The notes under the pieces: generated by a model
The model's database searches: none
Told to the model about the DNA's origin: nothing
Seen by the model: only the letters and a program-made list of their open reading frames with translations
From: CAZQHK01 sp964593455
GTDB taxonomy: Bacteria > Muiribacteriota > CAYSPT01
Direction of reading: 5' to 3'
Length of the DNA: 9,049 nt
NCBI GenBank assembly: GCA_964593455.1
Contig: CAZQHK010000068.1
Span: 1 to 9,049 of the forward strand
Made by a program: the position numbers and the translations under genes
In this document: one piece after another, positions 6,566-9,049 of the stretch
Layout of the letters: every line of letters starts with the position of its first letter
How positions within the stretch are numbered: the first letter of the stretch is position 1

Positions 6566-8776
6566 TTATCGGGATTCACCTCCCGCCAGGTATTGCAGAA
6601 GGTTTCTCCAAAAAACGACCTTGTCGGCATCAAATATACCCCGGGAATCTTCCAGATGCCCGTCGAGCATTAGCTCTTCATCACCGATTACCAGGAGTTC
6701 ACCCTGCCCGACGGATTTTCTTACTCCCACCGGATATCCCTCCAGAGAGAGAAACGGCTCTCCACCGGCTACCATAACGGGAACATCCAGAAGAAAACGG
6801 TTGACCCGGTGGAATAATCCCATTCCGGGTGAAAATCGGGCCCGGTAAGGTGGAGAGGCAAACCGGCCGGTCAAACCGTCGAGCCGTTTGACCGGAAACC
6901 GAAACCAGAGGGGCGACGGATCAACCCGGCAGCCAACCCGAGTCAACCAGCTGGAATCCCCCAGAGTGCCGTCTCTTCCGCCCACCACTAATACCCGTCC
7001 TCCCGTCTCCATAAAACTGCGTATCTCTAACTCTTCAAGAGCATCCAGTTCGGTCATGGATGGAGTAAGAATCAGGCCCGAGCATCCGGAGAGAGCCTCA
7101 TCTCCCCATCCTTTGCCGTTAAGAAGCCGAGGTTCCAACCCAAGACGAACCATCTGCAGGCAAACCGAATCGACGTATTGACCCTCGATCTTGTTATCCG
7201 TCCGAAAGAAAAGATCAAATTTCGGAATATGGGCCAAATCCAGAGCAATTACCGGACGGTCAGTCGATTCCGGAAACACCGGAGGCCCGGCCCGGTCTCC
7301 CCCCGCCCCAATGAAAAGGGCAAGACCCACTGGAATCACCAGGGCAACTAATCGAATCTCCGGCCTGAAACGAGCAGTCAGTACGAGTAACAGAACCGAG
7401 GTAGTGACTAAAACCAGGACCAGGCTCCACGTGGTCAAAAGGTTGCCGGCTGATGAACGGCACAGCCAACTGAAAAGCGACCAGGCAAACGCCTTATTGC
7501 AAAATAAATTAGTGTTCTGAAAATACGAGGAATCTCCGAGAAGAACAGCTTTTCCTAGGCCAAACAAAACACTACCGGCCAAAACCTGGAATCCTACTGT
7601 CTCTCCCCGGTCCCGGAGCCGATTACCAAGACGTCCGATTCCGCCCACCCGCCTGCCGTCGTCGGAGAACGTCCCCGATCTGGTCCATATGAGAGGAGTC
7701 ATAGCTGTACCATTCAGGCTGGCTCCCGTGCTCACTGAAATCTCGTTTATACCCGAGACCGCCGGATGATTCGCAAATACCAGGTGCCGATCCGTTCCCG
7801 AGGGAATATACACCGCATCAAATGATAGCTGCATTGCCAACGGTTCAAATATCGGGTTAAGGTATGACATTACCCCGTCCAGATCAGTGTGCTCACCAAT
7901 TCCCAGAAGACTGCCGCCGGCCTCGATAAAACGGTGAACGGCTGCCAGTTCTCGCGGTAAATACGGTTTAGACGGACAAATCGAGACCAGTACATCGCCT
8001 TCCTGAAGTGTTTCTGAAGTTAACTCACCCTCCAGGATTTGCACAGTAAACCCCCATTTTTCGAGGATAGAGACCAGTCGGCCATGACCAAAATTACCAC
8101 GGAGAAATTCAGACTCATCAAGACCAACAGTAACAGGTTCCGTACTTCCATGCCCATTATCGATCAGCACACAACCGGACGCAGCCGGAACCGGCGGTTG
8201 CCGGAGGAGAATAATAACAAAAAGAAATAAGGATATCGACACCAAGCCCGCAGCCACGCCGGCACCACTATGGCCGAATACATTTTCCACTCCGGTTTTC
8301 AGCCGATCTTCAATGGAGACTTCCCGCACTTTGAGATGCATCGCCTCCCCTATCAAATACCCGACTGCAAAAAGAACGGCAATTAGTGTTGGAGATGTAT
8401 AAACTCCGGCCAGTTTAACCATGAGCGCGGGTAGAACTATCAGCACTCCTTCCAGACAGGACCGGCCGGCATTACCGGGAAGAAACGACAGGACGGAACC
8501 TGCAAAGAACAACGTCAATAAGGGGAGTTGGTTCGGTCGCGAGACCTGGCCAATCGCCAGACAGGCAAGGGGGACCAGGGCTGCCAGGGTACCCGGTCGA
8601 AAACAGTCTTTCGACTTACAATCGGGAATAAAAATAATGAGCGCCGCAACACCCAACAAACCGTAGGAAAGGCAGGCGGCAATAGACGGATTCAGAGGTA
8701 TCCCCGTCCACCGGGAAAATACCCCTTCGGCCAGGAGAGATGCTGCTAGAACCGCGCCTTTCCAGGTCGACCTCAC
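6566..8776 (-). CDS. Membrane protein with two GATase-like (GldG/DUF4350-type) domains
   Basis: 736 residues, paralogous in plan to the gene downstream. The N-terminal region has about seven hydrophobic segments (near 7-20, 32-50, 62-77, 85-99, 108-125, 128-146 and 172-192) without any exosortase-like motif I can see. Soluble domain A (about 200-440) starts C-V-L-I-D-N-G-H-G (D206, H209), contains I-C-P-S-K-P-Y, E-A-G-G-S-L-L-G-I-G-E-H-T (GEHT at 294-297) and ends L-L-G-D-S-S-Y-F and F-S-W-L. Helices at about 446-468 and 473-491 lead to soluble domain B (about 505-736), which starts V-I-A-L-D-L-A-H (D513, H516) and has M-E-T-G-G-R-V-L-V-V-G-G at 589-600 and L-L-V-I-G-D-E near the end. The G-E-H-T signature is shared only by the A domains of the two proteins. 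The start is GTG, ten bases after the stop of the repeat protein, with no Shine-Dalgarno site, so translation is probably coupled. No ABC ATPase or gliding genes are in the window, so a GldG-like transport role is not supported. Confidence 0.8.
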   Translation of the reverse strand: MRSTWKGAVLAASLLAEGVFSRWTGIPLNPSIAACLSYGLLGVAALIIFIPDCKSKDCFRPGTLAALVPLACLAIGQVSRPNQLPLLTLFFAGSVLSFLPGNAGRSCLEGVLIVLPALMVKLAGVYTSPTLIAVLFAVGYLIGEAMHLKVREVSIEDRLKTGVENVFGHSGAGVAAGLVSISLFLFVIILLRQPPVPAASGCVLIDNGHGSTEPVTVGLDESEFLRGNFGHGRLVSILEKWGFTVQILEGELTSETLQEGDVLVSICPSKPYLPRELAAVHRFIEAGGSLLGIGEHTDLDGVMSYLNPIFEPLAMQLSFDAVYIPSGTDRHLVFANHPAVSGINEISVSTGASLNGTAMTPLIWTRSGTFSDDGRRVGGIGRLGNRLRDRGETVGFQVLAGSVLFGLGKAVLLGDSSYFQNTNLFCNKAFAWSLFSWLCRSSAGNLLTTWSLVLVLVTTSVLLLVLTARFRPEIRLVALVIPVGLALFIGAGGDRAGPPVFPESTDRPVIALDLAHIPKFDLFFRTDNKIEGQYVDSVCLQMVRLGLEPRLLNGKGWGDEALSGCSGLILTPSMTELDALEELEIRSFMETGGRVLVVGGRDGTLGDSSWLTRVGCRVDPSPLWFRFPVKRLDGLTGRFASPPYRARFSPGMGLFHRVNRFLLDVPVMVAGGEPFLSLEGYPVGVRKSVGQGELLVIGDEELMLDGHLEDSRGIFDADKVVFWRNLLQYLAGGESR

Positions 8777-8786
8777 CGGTGAAGCA

Positions 8787-9049
8787 TCAACGATTGTCGC
8801 CGCATTTGCGGGGGTCGCGGGTTTCAGGTAACTCTATCTCGCATTTGCGGGGATCGCGAGTCTCGGGCAGTTTTATCTCGCATTTGCGAGGGTCGCGGGT
8901 CTCGGGTAACTCGATATCGCATTTGCGAGGGTCGCGAGTTTCAGGCAATTTTATCTCGCATTTGCGGGGGTCGCGGGTTTCGGGTAATTCTATCTCGCAT
9001 TTGCGGGGGTCGCGAGTTTCAGGCAGTTTTATCTCGCATTTGCGGGGGT
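8787..9049 (-). CDS. Tandem 13-residue cysteine-repeat protein, C-terminal part (5' end outside window)
   Basis: The frame is open from the right edge to TGA at 8789-8787 and encodes six full copies and part of a seventh of E-I-E/K-L-P-E-T-R-D-P-R-K-C, followed by the tail G-D-N-R. Position 3 alternates strictly between Glu and Lys from unit to unit; one unit has Asp instead of Glu at position 1; every other residue is identical. The DNA is not identical: Pro, Asp, Thr, Glu, Leu and Ile codons vary, almost always silently, which shows that this frame is translated and selected. One cysteine recurs every 13 residues. There is no hydrophobic segment or sorting tail at the C-terminus. It stops ten bases before the 736-residue membrane gene and is presumably in the same operon. 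No family is recognised; whether it is exported depends on the unseen N-terminus. Metal binding, disulfide cross-linking or a structural stalk are guesses. Confidence 0.82.
   Translation of the reverse strand, partial: PRKCEIKLPETRDPRKCEIELPETRDPRKCEIKLPETRDPRKCDIELPETRDPRKCEIKLPETRDPRKCEIELPETRDPRKCGDNR
8802..9049 (-). repeat. 39-bp in-frame tandem repeat with 78-bp higher-order period
   Basis: Units run 8802-8840, 8841-8879, 8880-8918, 8919-8957, 8958-8996, 8997-9035, and a partial one from 9036. On the minus strand, units 1, 3 and 5 (counted from the left) use ACC for Thr, TTA for Leu and a Glu codon at the variable site; units 2, 4 and 6 use ACT, CTG or TTG, and AAA. The array therefore grew or is maintained as a two-unit, 26-codon block. 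The period has no spacers and continues past the window. Confidence 0.93.

Noticed and set aside
8802..9049. CRISPR-like array at the right edge
   Set aside because: The 39-bp period is uninterrupted with no unique spacers, and differences between units fall at silent codon positions of one open frame.
8802..9049. Sortase sorting signal (LPxTG-like LPETR in each repeat)
   Set aside because: The motif is internal and repeated, Arg replaces Gly, and the C-terminus has no hydrophobic segment or basic tail as a sorting signal needs. The resemblance is probably chance.

Overview
The window reads as chromosomal DNA of a Gram-negative-type bacterium, with base composition around or slightly above half G+C. 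An outer-membrane-type M48 metallopeptidase tail, a FecR-domain lipoprotein and a group III phosphofructokinase all fit such a cell. None of the genes fixes the lineage. The low similarity I can recall for the large membrane genes suggests an uncultivated or poorly sampled phylum, but that is inference. I see no tRNA, rRNA, IS element, CRISPR array or phage gene.

Left part (1-2617): the C-terminal end of an M48 peptidase (+) runs in from the edge and converges on a PHP-domain phosphoesterase (-). A 0.2 kb divergent spacer follows, carrying a good sigma-70-type promoter and Shine-Dalgarno sequence for a 6-phosphofructokinase (+). These look like ordinary housekeeping genes.

Middle part (2641-3878): two small minus-strand genes encode a FecR-domain lipoprotein and a two-helix membrane protein of unknown family. 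Upstream of the latter is a 156 bp spacer with an unusual nested inverted repeat. A perfect 12 bp inner pair and a 12/14 outer pair share exactly the same centre (position 3788). A third copy of the inner motif lies just outside, and a TATAAT box sits between.

Right part (3879-9049): this is a minus-strand operon read from the right edge. First comes the C-terminal end of a protein made of perfect 13-residue repeats (consensus E-I-E/K-L-P-E-T-R-D-P-R-K-C, one cysteine each). Ten bases after its stop begins a 736-residue membrane protein, and 29 bases after that an 885-residue membrane protein. The two large proteins share one plan: an N-terminal multi-helix region, a soluble glutamine-amidotransferase-like (GldG/DUF4350-like) domain, a short hairpin of helices, and a second domain of the same kind. 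All four soluble domains open with a hydrophobic strand followed by D-x-x-H. The N-terminal part of the 885-residue protein resembles an exosortase/archaeosortase fold whose catalytic cysteine has been replaced.

The most interesting unit is this right-hand operon: a cysteine-repeat protein of strongly conserved sequence, co-transcribed with two double-GATase-like membrane proteins, one of which appears to carry a dead exosortase-like domain. Its function cannot be read from the sequence; a surface or envelope role is inference. No stretch longer than 300 bases lacks a gene.
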